In this document: positions 32,460-44,572 of the stretch, piece after piece
How the letters are laid out: the number at the start of each line of letters is the position of its first letter
Numbering within the stretch: the first letter of the stretch is position 1
From: Fragilariopsis cylindrus CCMP1102
Taxonomy: Eukaryota; Bacillariophyta; Bacillariophyceae; Bacillariales; Bacillariaceae
Reading direction: 5' to 3'
Length of the DNA stretch: 64,000 bases
Assembly (NCBI GenBank): GCA_900095095.1
Contig: FMBT01000389.1
Location: 102,795 to 166,794 of the forward strand
The notes under the pieces: generated by a model
Seen by the model: the letters and a program-made list of their open reading frames with translations, nothing else
The model's database searches: none
Told to the model about the DNA's origin: nothing
Translations under genes and position numbers: made by a program

Positions 32460-35400
32460 GCGTTGCTCCTCGTTTTTGTGATCACTTGGTCCTGTTCCCT
32501 TCTTTCTTTTACTCCCCTGCTGACCTACAAAGAATAATAGAGGCACGACTACTTCCAGTCATTATATTAACAGAATACATGGTAGGGACTCTACGATTGT
32601 CGTTCATTCTTCCTCTCAACTTGAGCAAGCCTCTACTTTTAAACGTCGACGATCACGATCACGACAGGATGATAATGATGATGATAGCAACGAAGATGAT
32701 TCGTCGCCTAATATTGTTCTTGTTGCTGGCTTTGAATCATTCAATAAAGAACTTTACGTCAATGCTGCCAGAGCACTCGGAAATACAAATATCAAGGTAT
32801 TTGCTGATAATGAAATACGAATTTCTCCAACTGAAACAAACCCTATATTCGCTGAAGCTTTGATGAATGCTGATGTGTTTATTGCATCATTAATATTTGA
32901 TTATGATGATGTAATGGCGGTAGAAAATTACTTCCACATATAACCGGTCCAAAACTACTGTTTGAATGCGCCCTGGAATTAATGGCATACAATGAAGTTG
33001 GTACTTTCAATATGAAACCAAATCCTTCTGGTGAAAAAGCTGGTCCACCCCCGGCTGTTAAAGCTATCTTATCTCAGTTCTCATCAGGGAAAGAAGAAGA
33101 TCGAGTTGCTGGATATGTCAAACTTCTTAAATTTGGTCCTGATCTTCTCCAGTTTGTTCCAGGAGAAAAAGCTAGTGATTTAAAAATTTGGTTAGAAGCG
33201 TACCGTTATTGGAATCAAGGTGGAGCAACTAATGTACAATAATGTTTGATCTGTTACAGAAATCATACGAACATCAAGAATAAGTAAGCTTCCTACGGTT
33301 ATAGTCACACCTGATATTGGTCTTCTACATCCATTGCGAGACAACTTTTATTTCACTACCCCAAAGCAATTCTTACAGTGGAGATATTCAGACGATTGTT
33401 TAGAACGAGCAACGTTAAAGGGATACACTTTGGCTCCGAAAGACGCTCCCGTAGTTGCAATCCTTTTGTATAGGAAGCATGTTATAACAGACCAACGATA
33501 TATCATGGATCTTATAACATTGATGGAAGAGAATGGTGTCTGTCCTATACCGATATTCATTAACGGCGTGGAAGGGCACACTATCGTACGAGATTTGTTG
33601 ACTTCGGCACATGAAATTGCTGGAGTTAAAAATGGTTCTATCACCAGAGCTGAATCGTATAAGATTGATCAAGCAGTGAGCGTTGATGTAATTGTCAATA
33701 CGATAGGATTCCCTCTTGTAGGCGGACCGGCAGGATCGATGGAGACAGGACGAAATGTTGCAGTAGCTGAGAAATTATTGACTGAAATGAACGTTCCATA
33801 TATTGTTTCATGTCCGTTGCTTCTACAAAGTATTGATCAATGGGAAAAAAATGGAGTATTGGGCTTGCAATCTGTTGTTCTCTATTCACTTCCAGAGCTC
33901 GATGGCGCTATAGATACGGTAGTACTTGGGGGATTGGTTGGAGATGATATTGCTTTAATAAATGAACGCGTTCGGAAATTAGTCACAAGGATCAAAGGAT
34001 GGGTAGAGTTACGAAGAACGCCAAAAAAAGATAGAAAAATTGCAATAATGGTTTATGGCTTTCCACCAAACGTGTAAGTGTTAGTAAATGTATGTACAAC
34101 TAGTTCTTTTTTGTTCTTCTTTCTTTCTTTCTGATCAGTTTTTATTCTATTATCATTTGATAGTGGAGCAACTGGAACGGCTGCCCTCCTGGACGTCCCT
34201 AAATCTATTGAAAACATATTACACAGGATGCACGAAGAAGGGTATGACGTTGGTGATTTCGCTCATGATCCCGATTCTTGTGGGGAAAGTATTATTGCTG
34301 CGCTGGGAGTGTTAAGCGAAGACTCGGTGATCAGACGCGGTGCTGATAAAATGAAAGCAGCTATTGAGTCTAGAATCGATAGGGCAACAAAAGGAGATAA
34401 AACGACCCCAGAAACATTAGCCAAGCCAGGGGGTGGTCTTGGTGGGGCTACCGTACGAGCGAAAAATCTAAGTTTCGATGACTTGGAGAAAGTTATGGGA
34501 AAAGATATGACTACTAAAGTTCGAAAAGTTTGGGCAAAAAGTGGTGGTCCTGGTACATCGTCCAAGGCGACCTAGTAATTAGTGGTTTACAGATTGGAAA
34601 CGTATGGATTGCGGTTCAACCTTTACTTGGTTTCGAAGGAGATCCAATGCGTTTGCTTTTTCAAAGGGATTTAACACCCCATCCTCAATATTGCGCCCAT
34701 TATGAGTTTATGAAATTACCTGAAGAAGATGGAGGGATCGGAGCTCAGACTGTGATTCATCTAGGCATGCACGGGACTGTTGAGTGGCTACCAGGACAAC
34801 CTCTCGGTAATGATCATAACTCATGGAGTGATAAGCTACTTGGTGGTATACCTAATGTTTACGTATACGCAGCTAATAATCCAAGTGAAAGTATTCTCGC
34901 AAAAAGAAGAGGATACGGAACACTTGTATCATATAATGTTCCACCATATGGAAGGGCCGGTCTATATCTAGAACTTGCAAATTTAAAAGACCTAATCGGT
35001 GAATATCGCACTGGGGGGTCGGTCGATCTTAAGCAGCCCATATGGAGTAGCATCATTCGATGTGGGATAGACACTGACGTCCCCTTATTCATTACTGAAG
35101 GCGATGACAATAGTAGGCTCAAAGTATCAGATCTTCCTGAATCGTTGACATCCGAAAAATTTGATACCTGGATCAAACAAGTAGCAGATTATTTGGAATT
35201 GCTCCAGGAACGCCTTTTCTCTAGTGGACTGCATATTTTGGGAAGTAAGCCCTCTAACGATGATTTGAAATCGTATTTATCTGCCTTCTTTGATGATGCT
35301 TTGACAGAAAAAGAGTATGAAATGGTTTTACATTCTGCCCAAATCCAAAACGGCGTTGATAAGAATGGAATTTTATGGATTTTTTGACCGATTTTGGGAG

Positions 35401-37055
35401 AATAATTGGGCTCCAGATTGAATCACAGGAACCAGACCACAACGAACAGATAGTACAAACAGCGAAGGAAATAGTTTCTCTTTTGAACCGAAATACAGAA
35501 GAATTGGATGGTGTATTAAATTTGTTGGATGGCGGGTATTTACCGCCATGTCCTGGTGGCGACCTCCTAAGAGACGGCACTTCCGTTCTACCGACAGGGC
35601 GCAACATACATGGTGAGTAGAAGAAAACGGTTGTAAATAATCAACACAACACAGCATAACCAACTGTGGAATTACTCTGTCTAATTCCTTGTCTTGTCGT
35701 CGTTTTTAATCGGAACCTTTATGAAAATGTACAAAGCACTTGACCCATATAGAATGCCAAGCACCGGTGCTTGGATTAGAGGTAAAAATATAGCTGAAGA
35801 GACGGTGAGACAGCATTTAGAAGCCAACAACGGTGTGTACCCAGAGACAGTAGCCTGTACACTTTGGGGTCTTGATACAATAAAGACTCGTGGGGAATCG
35901 ATTGCGATTGTACTTGCTTTGGTCGGTGCAGAACCAATTAAAGAAGGCACTGGAAGGGTGGTGAGATTTGACTTAATTCCTCTTGATGAATTAGGTAGAC
36001 CCAGGATCGATGTACTGGCGTCACTTTCTGGTATATTTAGAGACTCATTCGCAAATGTTGTTGATTTACTTGATGACATGTTTGAGAGATGTGCGGAATC
36101 GAACGAGCCTATAGAGATGAATTTCATTAGGAAGCATACTTTGGAGCTAGCGAAAGATGGTGTAGATAGACCGGCTGCGCGATTGTTCTCGAATCCTCCC
36201 GGTGATTACGGCAGCATGGTGAACGAAGTTGTTGGATCTGGAGACTGGGATAATTCTGAATCTCTTGGAGAAACATGGAAAGGTCGTAATGTGTTTTCGT
36301 ATGGTCGAAATGAAGGCACTGGTGGAGGAATAAGTGGTACTGCCCGTCCAGATGTTCTAGAGAAGCTTTTAACGACAACTGAGCGTATAGTACAAGAAAT
36401 TGATTCGGTAGAGTATGGTCTCACTGACATTCAAGGTAGGTTCTCATCGGTTGCAAGCCGGATTTAGCTGTAATTCATTGAGATATTTCCTTCCTAACAG
36501 TTTTGATTCTACTTTATTTTTTAAACTCTATTCCAAGAATACTATGCAAACACAGGTGCTTTGAAAAAAGCAGCTGAAAATAGGAAACCTTTAGATAGTA
36601 AGACGGGCAGGAAGAAGGATGTTGCATTATCGGTCGTTGAGGCGTTCTATTCACCCAGTGAATCTGATCAAAATGTGACAGTAAGAGATGTGGAAGATGT
36701 GCTTAGGCTTGAATATAGAAGTAAGTTATTGAATCCTAAATGGCGTGATGCCATGATCGATCAAGGATCAGGTGGGGCATACGAAGTATCGCAAAGAATG
36801 ACAGCGATGGTTGGATGGGCAGCAACCGCCAACGTTGATAACTTTGTTTTTGATCAAGCAGCTGAGCGTTATGCACTAGACGACGATGTCGCAAGAAAAC
36901 TTCAGAAATCCAACCCTGAAGCATTCAAAAATGTAATCCGTCGACTTCTGGAAGCAAGCGGTAGAGGTATGTGGAAAACTGACGATGATACGCTAGATAA
37001 GCTGCGTGCATTGTACAGTGATGCTGACGACATGGTTGAACAAGTACGCCAATAG
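32460..37055 (+). CDS. chlH: Magnesium chelatase subunit H, four exons, several frame breaks
   Basis: ChlH binds protoporphyrin IX and receives Mg2+ with ATP hydrolysis by ChlI/ChlD, the first committed step of chlorophyll synthesis. Introns 34074-34163, 35613-35736 and 36436-36537 are GT-AG and restore conserved sequence (PPNVGATGTAALLDVP, GRNIHALDPYRMPSTGAW, DIQEYYANTGALKKAAE). Other landmarks: NIVLVAGFESF, PQYCAHYEFMKLPEEDGG, HLGMHGTVEWLPG, GWAATANVDNF. A hydrophobic plastid-signal-like stretch (SALLLVFVITWSCSLLSFTP) lies near 32460-32515, but no ATG in frame was found. Coding signal shifts by -1 near 32930, 33240, 33280, 34570 (GPGTSSK to GDLVISG) and 35385; each lies in conserved sequence. 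Total length, about 1400 aa, is normal. Some algae have more than one chlH, so this could be a decaying copy. Confidence 0.85.
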
Positions 37056-38830
37056 ACCCATTCAAAGCATTCTTGCATTGATGACATTTATGCCAACCTG
37101 TTTTGAGAAATCAAGGCGTATTGTATAATGCAATAGATTTTCCGATATCCGTTTGCGATGGCTACCAAAACACCAATTTCAAATGCTCGTTTATCAATAG
37201 TGGAACCTGGTCAATTATTATGTATACAAGTAGGAGCTGCTTTTATTATATTTAGATATTGAGTTTAAATTTCATGCAGTCTTCGTCACCTTCTAGCCAT
37301 GCAAGATGCATATGTTACAATGGAGCATATAAATGGAGGTTATATTTTATCATAGGATCTATTCTATAGGGAAACAGCTGAACTAGGAAGGATTGAGTGT
37401 CTGTGACAAGAGCTACTGAAGCCACAAGATAAGCTAGAGGATGAAACCTTGTTGATATGTGCTTGTTTGTAACTACATGTTTGATATTATATAAATCTTA
37501 TATCAGCTGGCAAATAGTGTCAATTGATGCAGGGATAAATCCAGCTAAGGGGAGGTAAACACACAGGAGACAGGAGGAACCTGGAAAATGCATTTTTAGA
37601 ATAGGATGCTATAAATAATGTTACAACAATGGTAGTGCAATACATAAAGACACACTATCGCAACTTCAGAATCCCAAACACACTACTGTGAGGTGGTAGA
37701 ACTATCAAACAAAATGTAGTAATTAATACACAACATGGTTGATCTACCTACTATAAAAGATCTGACCTTGTCCACACTTGTCATCCTCATTATTAGCAAA
37801 CTGTTGGAGTATGATCTGTACTGGAAGCTTAACATTTCTTTTAAATCTTTCTCTCCCCCTCATGTTCTCCCCCCCTCATGTTGCTATGAGTCTATAAAAT
37901 ACATGCTTTATTGTGCTGCTAGCATAAACCTTATTACTGTATTTTTGCAATCTCCATACTTACTACACTTAGATTGTACCAATGCATATGCTATGTGTCC
38001 TCTGTGCATCAAGCATGTGAATACTGTGACTATTGATGGTTTCAATGATAAACAAAGTTATTTGCAAGAACATGTAGAGTATTTAACAATGATCTATAGT
38101 AGTACTATCAAAAAGCTTGAGGATTACATGATGAGCTGTAGGCACAACTCAATAGAGTCTATAGATGAAATACTAGTAGTAGTATGGGAATGAATGGCAG
38201 GAAAATATTTCAAGAATACCAATAATTTAAATGTGAATTGTGAACAATAAGTAAAATCTCCATACAACACTATGCTGCACAGTCTATGTTACACACACAA
38301 ATCATAATATAATTGGTATTATTATGACATGCATATTATATTATCATGGAAAAAATATGTCCTCATTCGTTGTGCTGGTTCAGCCTGACCCTAACTTTCA
38401 CACAGCTTGCTCACTCTCCATGTTTCTAAATTCTTGATTTTCTATGCAATGCAATTGTACATAATAATATCTACTACCTAGTCATATATACAAGCAGTCA
38501 GAAAAGATCAAAGTGTTTGAAAAAATATGTACTTTTCTATTGCCATATTGTTTTTGAATTGCGCAGCACACAACAAAAGCTGTTGTCACAATTGATGATA
38601 GTCACCATTGCATGTCCACCAAAGTTGGTGGTATTATTCATCCATTCCCTTGTTTTGACCCATGGGAACTTTAACAGCTTTCAAGCTATTGCCCTGTTTG
38701 GGGCAGCATTTGGGGTACTTTTTTGATTATCAAATGAAAATAAGTCCTGATTGCTTTGTTCGGGCCATACCTACAGTGCTAACTGCTGGTCCTACTTATA
38801 ATACTGCAATAAACAGTTGAGTGACAGTTG

Positions 38831-38882
38831 AGATTCGAACCTGGCGTGTAAATTTTCTCGCACAAGTGTACCCTCTATGCTA
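38831..38882 (-). repeat. tRNA-like Pol III A and B boxes, SINE-like
   Basis: On the minus strand TAGCATAGAGG (38882-38872) fits the A-box consensus TRGYNNARNGG, and GGTTCGAATCT (38841-38831) differs from the B-box by one base. They are 30 bases apart. The surrounding bases do not pair into acceptor or T-arm stems, so this is not a working tRNA; a tRNA-derived SINE head or dead tRNA fits. Confidence 0.4.
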
Positions 38883-39654
38883 TGATATAATCTATATGTA
38901 GAAGCAGCGCTGTTTTATGCACCTCCCTCTAATATTTATTGATTGGTGATATATAATATAATGTGAGGTATCATTACTATTATTCAGAGAGAGTCTCCAA
39001 TAACATCTCTCTCTTAGTAAGGACAATATTTAGGAGAAATCCTACCTTCTGTTGTTGTGTATCATCTCCATGCCTTTTGACCAACTCCTCAACTAGTAAT
39101 CCATCAAAGCTTGTAGAATCTCATCACATAGCAGCAAGATATGTACAAAGTTCTATGTGGGGAGGATTTGACTGGTTCCCCTGTATCATATTGTTGGGTG
39201 TTGCTTTTCACACCATTTTACGCAAGCATGTGCTGTAGTACTACTTACTGCGTGTGGAAAATAGTTGGTATCTTAGTTGTTAGTATTAATTATGGCATTG
39301 GTAATCATGAGGTCTTTGGTCTTTTGCTGGTTAGTTATGATGATATTATAAACTAGTAGTAGTAATAATTGAAAAACCTCAAAAAAGACAAATCTCATTG
39401 GGATTCTCCAGAAATATAATGGCAGCAGTTACATTACAAGCTGTCGAAAGAGAAAAGAAGTAGCAAGATCAAATTAAATAGTATTAAAATGTTCATCCCA
39501 ACACCCAGTTTCTTGTACCTAACCCGCACATTAAAATCAACAGCTGTTAAAACAAGAAATGCAACAACTTGTGTGCACAAAATGTTGTCACACATTCATA
39601 ATTTCAGACCGCCGCTCTGCTTTGATGAAGCTACCCCCGTTATTGTTACCTTTA

Positions 39655-39735
39655 CTATTGCTGTTGTTGCTACTGCTACTGCTACTGCTGTTGCTGCTGT
39701 TGCTGCTACTGCTGCTGCTGCTGCTGCTACTGCGA
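39655..39735. repeat. (CTG/CTA)n trinucleotide tract
   Basis: An imperfect trinucleotide repeat, open in several frames on both strands for that reason alone. Confidence 0.8.
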
Positions 39736-40430
39736 TTGTCGTTACAAGTTACAACAGCAACACAATCCTGTGGAGCCATTCCTTATTACTGCTTATCGTC
39801 TTTCCCATCCCAGTGAAGAAAGTTATAATCATGAGCTTCGACGTGGCGTTTCTCGCGCGCATAATTTTCATTCCCGTACCAGCCTAATAGCGAGGATTTG
39901 TGTTGTTGCACAACATAATTATCCTAAAGTATGCACGTTTGAAATATCGCTTAATACACATAAATAAATAATACCGTACAAATCAAGAATTGATCTCTTT
40001 TCTCATACCTGAGCTCCCGCCATATCACCGTACAAAAGGGTGGCTCCAACTTTAACCCGCGTGTAACATTCAATAACTTCGTTCCCGCGGGCTTGACACG
40101 CTGAGAAAGAATCGGCAGGCGTAATTTTCAAATAAAACAGAAATATAAAAGTATGGTGAGATGTTTTGAAATCAAATCATTTACACGAGATACTGCGTCC
40201 AACTCCTCTAAATACCGTGATGTATTGTAGCGTGCCTCATTAAAATCATAACGGCAATCTTTATTGCTATGAATCAATTTTGATACATAAAATAAGTACA
40301 AAAACGTACTGTAAGTTTGTTTGCGAATAGTGTTTAGGTCCTTCACCCTTCATTCTTCTTACCCATAACGAACATTATTGCATGTGTTCTAGCACAACCT
40401 AGGTATCCAAACCAATAGAACTTGACGACG

Positions 40431-40702
40431 ATGAGTCCTTCCAATTCTACTACAAACCACGGCTTTAGAAGCGCAGCCGTTCCTGTTGCCGATCCTCCTT
40501 CGACGGCATTAAAGACATCGTCACATACTTCGAGCGAACATAAAAACAGCAGCAGCGAGATAGCAGCACAAATTCCACCTAGCAGCAGCATGGGCGAAGA
40601 AACTAGTGGGAACTCAAAAGAATTATACGTAAAAGCAAAAGAAGTAGGTCAACAATCGGATCCATCTCCAAAGGCTTCCGAGGTGCCAGTACAACAAAGC
40701 CA

Positions 40703-40733
<31 letters not shown>

Positions 40734-43349
40734 AAGCAACAGCAATACACTACTAACCCCCACAATAACGGAGAAACAACTGCTGCATTTGGGGCAGCAC
40801 AAGTACAGCAGCGTCCTCCTTCATCTGCGTCGACATCTGGCTCTTCTGTAGCGTCCTTCCATACAGGCACACCAAGCACGGCACCGGGACATCATCCGTA
40901 CCCTCACCACCATCAGCAGTATCAGCAGTATCCTAATCATCACCAACAGCATCACGTACAACAACAGCATCACGGTCCGCCTGCAACAGCTTCTGCTGGT
41001 TACAAGATGAGCCATAATGAACAAATGGGTAGTGTTCCACGAGGTCAAGGTCTTCAAGGCAATCATTATCCTCCTCAGCATGGTGGTAATCACGCCCATT
41101 CGAACCACTACCCCCACCACAACCAACCTTCTGGTTTAGTTCGTCCCACCGGACGGTATCCTGTTTCCCACCATGGGCAAGGTCAGCAACAAGGACACGG
41201 CGGACAACACGGACGTCCTGTTACCTCAAGAAATTCCAAACCGTACCAACAACAAGGACAGTATCCGTCTCATCACTACCAGCAACAGCATCAGTACCAA
41301 GCGTACCATCAAGCTCCTGGGACAGGAGGAGGAGTAGCAACAGCAATATCAACACGTGGAATGCGAAATTCGCTTTCTCCTGTCCCACCTGGTGGCAGCT
41401 TGTCAAGTAATTCCAATGTGAACAGTAGTGTCACTACTACTACTCACGAGAATCCGAATTATCCAAGCAACAACGCCCGTAGTGGTGGTGCGCCTTACCA
41501 TCCGAAACCGCAGGTGCCGTCGCAGCATGCTCAGAATCAGCAATCTCACTATCCTTATGATCATCAACAACAACAAGTGCAGGGTCCTCCACCTTCACAA
41601 GATCCAAGGTCTGAGCATCATCTACCCACTATGCATCAACAAGGGTATCACCACAATTACGGTGGTCAACCGATGGTACAACATGATATGCACTACAACA
41701 GTTACCACCATCCAGCCCACGGTGGACCTCCTGCACATACACAGGGACATCCTTCTGGTAGTGTTCATAATAATCACTATCGTGGTCACCATAATGGTGG
41801 TGAATATGGAAGCGTATCATCTGGTTACCCTATTGGACCTGGAGGACATCGTGAAGTTCGGGCTCCTCATCAACATCAACATCAGTCATCTCATGCGCAT
41901 CCTTCGCAACCTCCTCCGCAACCGGTCCATGGATTTCAGCTGCCCAAGTTCAACGCAAGCAGCAGTCGTGGAAGTGATCCTACTGTCGCTGTCGAATCAA
42001 GAATTCCATCGGAATCTCCGCCCCCAGGACCACCATCGCCACCACCGCCTCCATCGGCACAAGCATTACTTCGACAAAAACTCCGTGAACAAGAAACCAA
42101 AAAGGGAATGGATCAGCAGTACCTGAAAGGAGAAAATAATCATCAAGGAAAGATTGAACGTGAGCGTTCTGTCCCATTGGGATCGGTGAACAACAACAAC
42201 AACACAAGTGGGGTAGATTCCAGTGTCAGAAAAAGTATTGGAAGTCTTACATTGAATGATACAAACAAGCCCTCTGCGTTAGGAGATCGAGGTAATGTTG
42301 TAAAAACTGGAGTTTCCTCATCGACAACACCGACTAGCAGTAGTGATTGTGGCGTGTTAAAACCAGAAATGATACCGGAAGATCCATCGATGGACGCTGC
42401 AAGTATTTTGTTGGCACTTGGGGGTGGTCCTCCTCCTCGGGGGGAGAGTCAAAATGCATGCATCAACCCACCTATTCCAAGTTCTGTCGTTCAACGATCA
42501 ACATCTCCTGATGTTTCGGATGCAGGAACGATGCTTACGATGCAAACTGATGCACCTGATCTTACAAGTGATCCTTCTTCTGATTCAATTGACATGGAAA
42601 CAAATACTGGTATAACACAAGTTGTGAGTAAAGTTCCAGAGACTGAATTCCCATGCAGAGTTCCGGATCGTTATCCTACACGCTTATCCCTTCCGCACGA
42701 TGCCTCGAAATTGAACACTCTTCACTGTTTTTTGCGGTCGGAGCTTCTAGAGATATTCTGCATCACCAAGTCCAACAAGAAGTCTCCTTGTCATTCACCT
42801 AGTTCCTCAGTAGGTCGCGTGGGATTGAGGTGCGTTCATTGTGCTATGGTTCGTGGCTCCAAACGAGACGACCGAGAAGATGCACCTATGGCAGTCTTTT
42901 ACCCGAAGTCTATTGCGGAAATCTATAGACTGGTAACATCGTGGCAACGGTGCCATTTACGCAAATGTCGTAACGTTCCACCTGCTGCTCGATCTCGGTG
43001 GCAAACATTACGCGATAACGACAAATCGCGTGGGAAGACTCATTATTGGGTTACTTCAGCAAAGCAAATTGGACTGATGGATTGTCAATCACGTGCAGGA
43101 GGAATTCGCTTTGCACCGGATTTTGATGCAAGAACCTTACCTGCAGAGACAATGCTTACTTCTTCGGCAGAGAAATCAGCTGCCATTGCCGCCAAAGCTC
43201 AGAAGATTGTATCTATGGCCGCAGCTGCTGAAGCTGAAGCAGCATCAATTCAGAAAGGTGTTTCTATGGATTCTTCTTGTACTATTAACACTGATAGTGT
43301 TCCTGTTGCCAACATAGCAGTTGAACAAATAATGGCTGAAGCGGTTTGA
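40431..43349 (+). CDS. His/Gln-rich protein with Cys/His C-terminal domain
   Basis: About 972 aa from the first ATG in frame (40431). The first two thirds are disordered: a Gln run near 40700-40740, then long His/Pro/Gln/Gly/Ser stretches and a short helix (ALLRQKLREQETKK). The conserved part is at 42640-43140: FPCRVPDRYPTRLSLPHD, LHCFLRSELLEIF, GRVGLRCVHCAMV, MAVFYPKSIAEIYRLVTSWQ, RCHLRKCRNVPP, then DKSRGKTHYWVTSAKQIGL. A CxxC and a CHxxxC in the same domain suggest a zinc site. I recall this block from other diatom proteins of unknown function; a nucleic-acid or chromatin role is only a guess. It is not interrupted over 2.9 kb. Confidence 0.75.
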
Positions 43350-43843
43350 AGTTTTTGACATGGCTGAATTCTTATCGTGCATAGAGAAACAAACGATGAT
43401 ATTGACTTCCGTTTTTGCAAACGATGGGGTGTTAACGAAAGATTCTAGGGAGATTCTTTTTGTATAAACATAGATAATAATCATAAATTCTTAATAAATA
43501 ATGATGAAAGTTATAAATAATTAGAACTCTGACTCGGTTATAGATCACAAATAACATAAGTGCTAGTGACTGGAAAGCTATGGATACTAGTTGGTAGCAG
43601 CATTTATCTCTCAATCCTCCATTCATTATCTATGCTTCCCGACCAATTCTTCTACTATACAATCTTTTCTAGTAGTCTAAATGATGATCTTGCGTCACTT
43701 TCACTGGAAAATATTATGCTATTCTCTACTAACTACCGTACATTTCCATCCACCGCCTTTCTCTAGGTAAATGTCGTGTTTTTCTTCCTTTGTAATCTTT
43801 CTGTCATCGTGTTTTTCTCATTGATTATACCTATAATATAATA
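43350..43843. other. Convergent intergenic spacer
   Basis: AT-rich 3' flanks of two convergent genes; nothing else seen. Confidence 0.4.
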
Positions 43844-44101
43844 CTACTTCTTTGTCTTCGTCTTTTTCTTGGAACGACCTTTGGTACGACATTCGTTGCT
43901 GCAGTAACTTCGGCCACAACAAATCCGTTTGTCACAAATGACACAGCCTTCCCAACTGCTACGGATATCCATTTCATCGTTTGTAATGTCACCACAAACT
44001 TCACATTCTGGACAACCCGTCAAATCATCACTATTCATAGCGATCCGACCATCTCGACTTAAAACCCATCTTTCAAAGTTACTCCAAGTATTACTAGTCA
44101 T
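43844..44101 (-). CDS. 85 aa Cys-rich probable zinc-binding protein
   Basis: ATG at 44101. The short N-terminus (WSNFERWVLSRDGRIAMN) is followed by ten cysteines in a narrow window: CPECEVC, then CVICDKRICCGRSYCSNEC, and a Lys-rich end. Paired CxxC motifs are typical of two-zinc ribbon or cross-brace folds such as MYND or treble-clef types. The basic tail suggests a nuclear or nucleolar location. The next gene on the same strand is POLR1C, 0.5 kb upstream. No name can be given. Confidence 0.65.
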   Translation of the reverse strand: MTSNTWSNFERWVLSRDGRIAMNSDDLTGCPECEVCGDITNDEMDIRSSWEGCVICDKRICCGRSYCSNECRTKGRSKKKTKTKK

Positions 44102-44572
44102 CTTATTATCACTATTATTGTTACTATTGTTATTATAGACAATAATATGCTAGATTGTGGTACTACAGCAAACAGAGAGCGCGAAAATTGTAGCAAGGTG
44201 CAAGGTACAAGTTACCTCCTGCTGGTACTTTTGTAGAGAGCGAGAGGAACCGCCAGCAATACTAGCAAAATTAAAAAATAACATCCCGGACTGCTAGTAT
44301 GTTTGAATATGATGAAGGACCTAATTTAAATTGTATTAGGTCCTACACATAATGATAATAGAACTAATTAACTATTGGTTGCGTTTAAAAACCTCAATTC
44401 ATTCACTCTATATTTAAAGGGAGGATCGGGAATCTATCGTTATTTCTCGATTTTTTAACATCCTTTTCTAATATATATTATTATTTTGTGTCTAATTCTA
44501 TGGCGTTGTCCTTGAATAAATAATTAGAAAAAGAACATGCTATTACTGCTATTATTATTACTACTACTACTA
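44102..44572. other. Intergenic spacer between two minus-strand genes
   Basis: Promoter of the small zinc protein and 3' end of POLR1C. No element recognised. Confidence 0.35.

Larger units (their letters stand above)
37056..40430. other. 3.3 kb gene-poor region
   Basis: Many short frames but none with a recognisable domain. The longest, 37735-38193 (152 codons), has one CPLC motif and plausible composition, but no further support. A tRNA-like Pol III box pair is at 38831-38882. A (CTG/CTA)n tract covers about 39655-39735 and yields long Leu/Ala/Ser frames that are artefacts. Next to it a frame reads YNHELRRGVSRAHNF, faintly like a PIF/Harbinger transposase tail. Confidence 0.5.

Noticed and set aside
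37735-38193. 152-codon frame with a CPLC motif
   Set aside because: A single CxxC in an AT-rich gene-poor region gives no family and no splice or neighbour support.
38820-38890. Functional tRNA gene
   Set aside because: The boxes fit, but acceptor and T-arm bases do not pair.
39489-39887. Long frames rich in Ala/Leu/Ser on both strands
   Set aside because: They are produced by the (CTG/CTA)n tract being open in several frames.
39770-39900. Remnant of a PIF/Harbinger-type transposase
   Set aside because: Only about 20 residues (around YNHELRRGVSRA) resemble the family tail; too short to claim.
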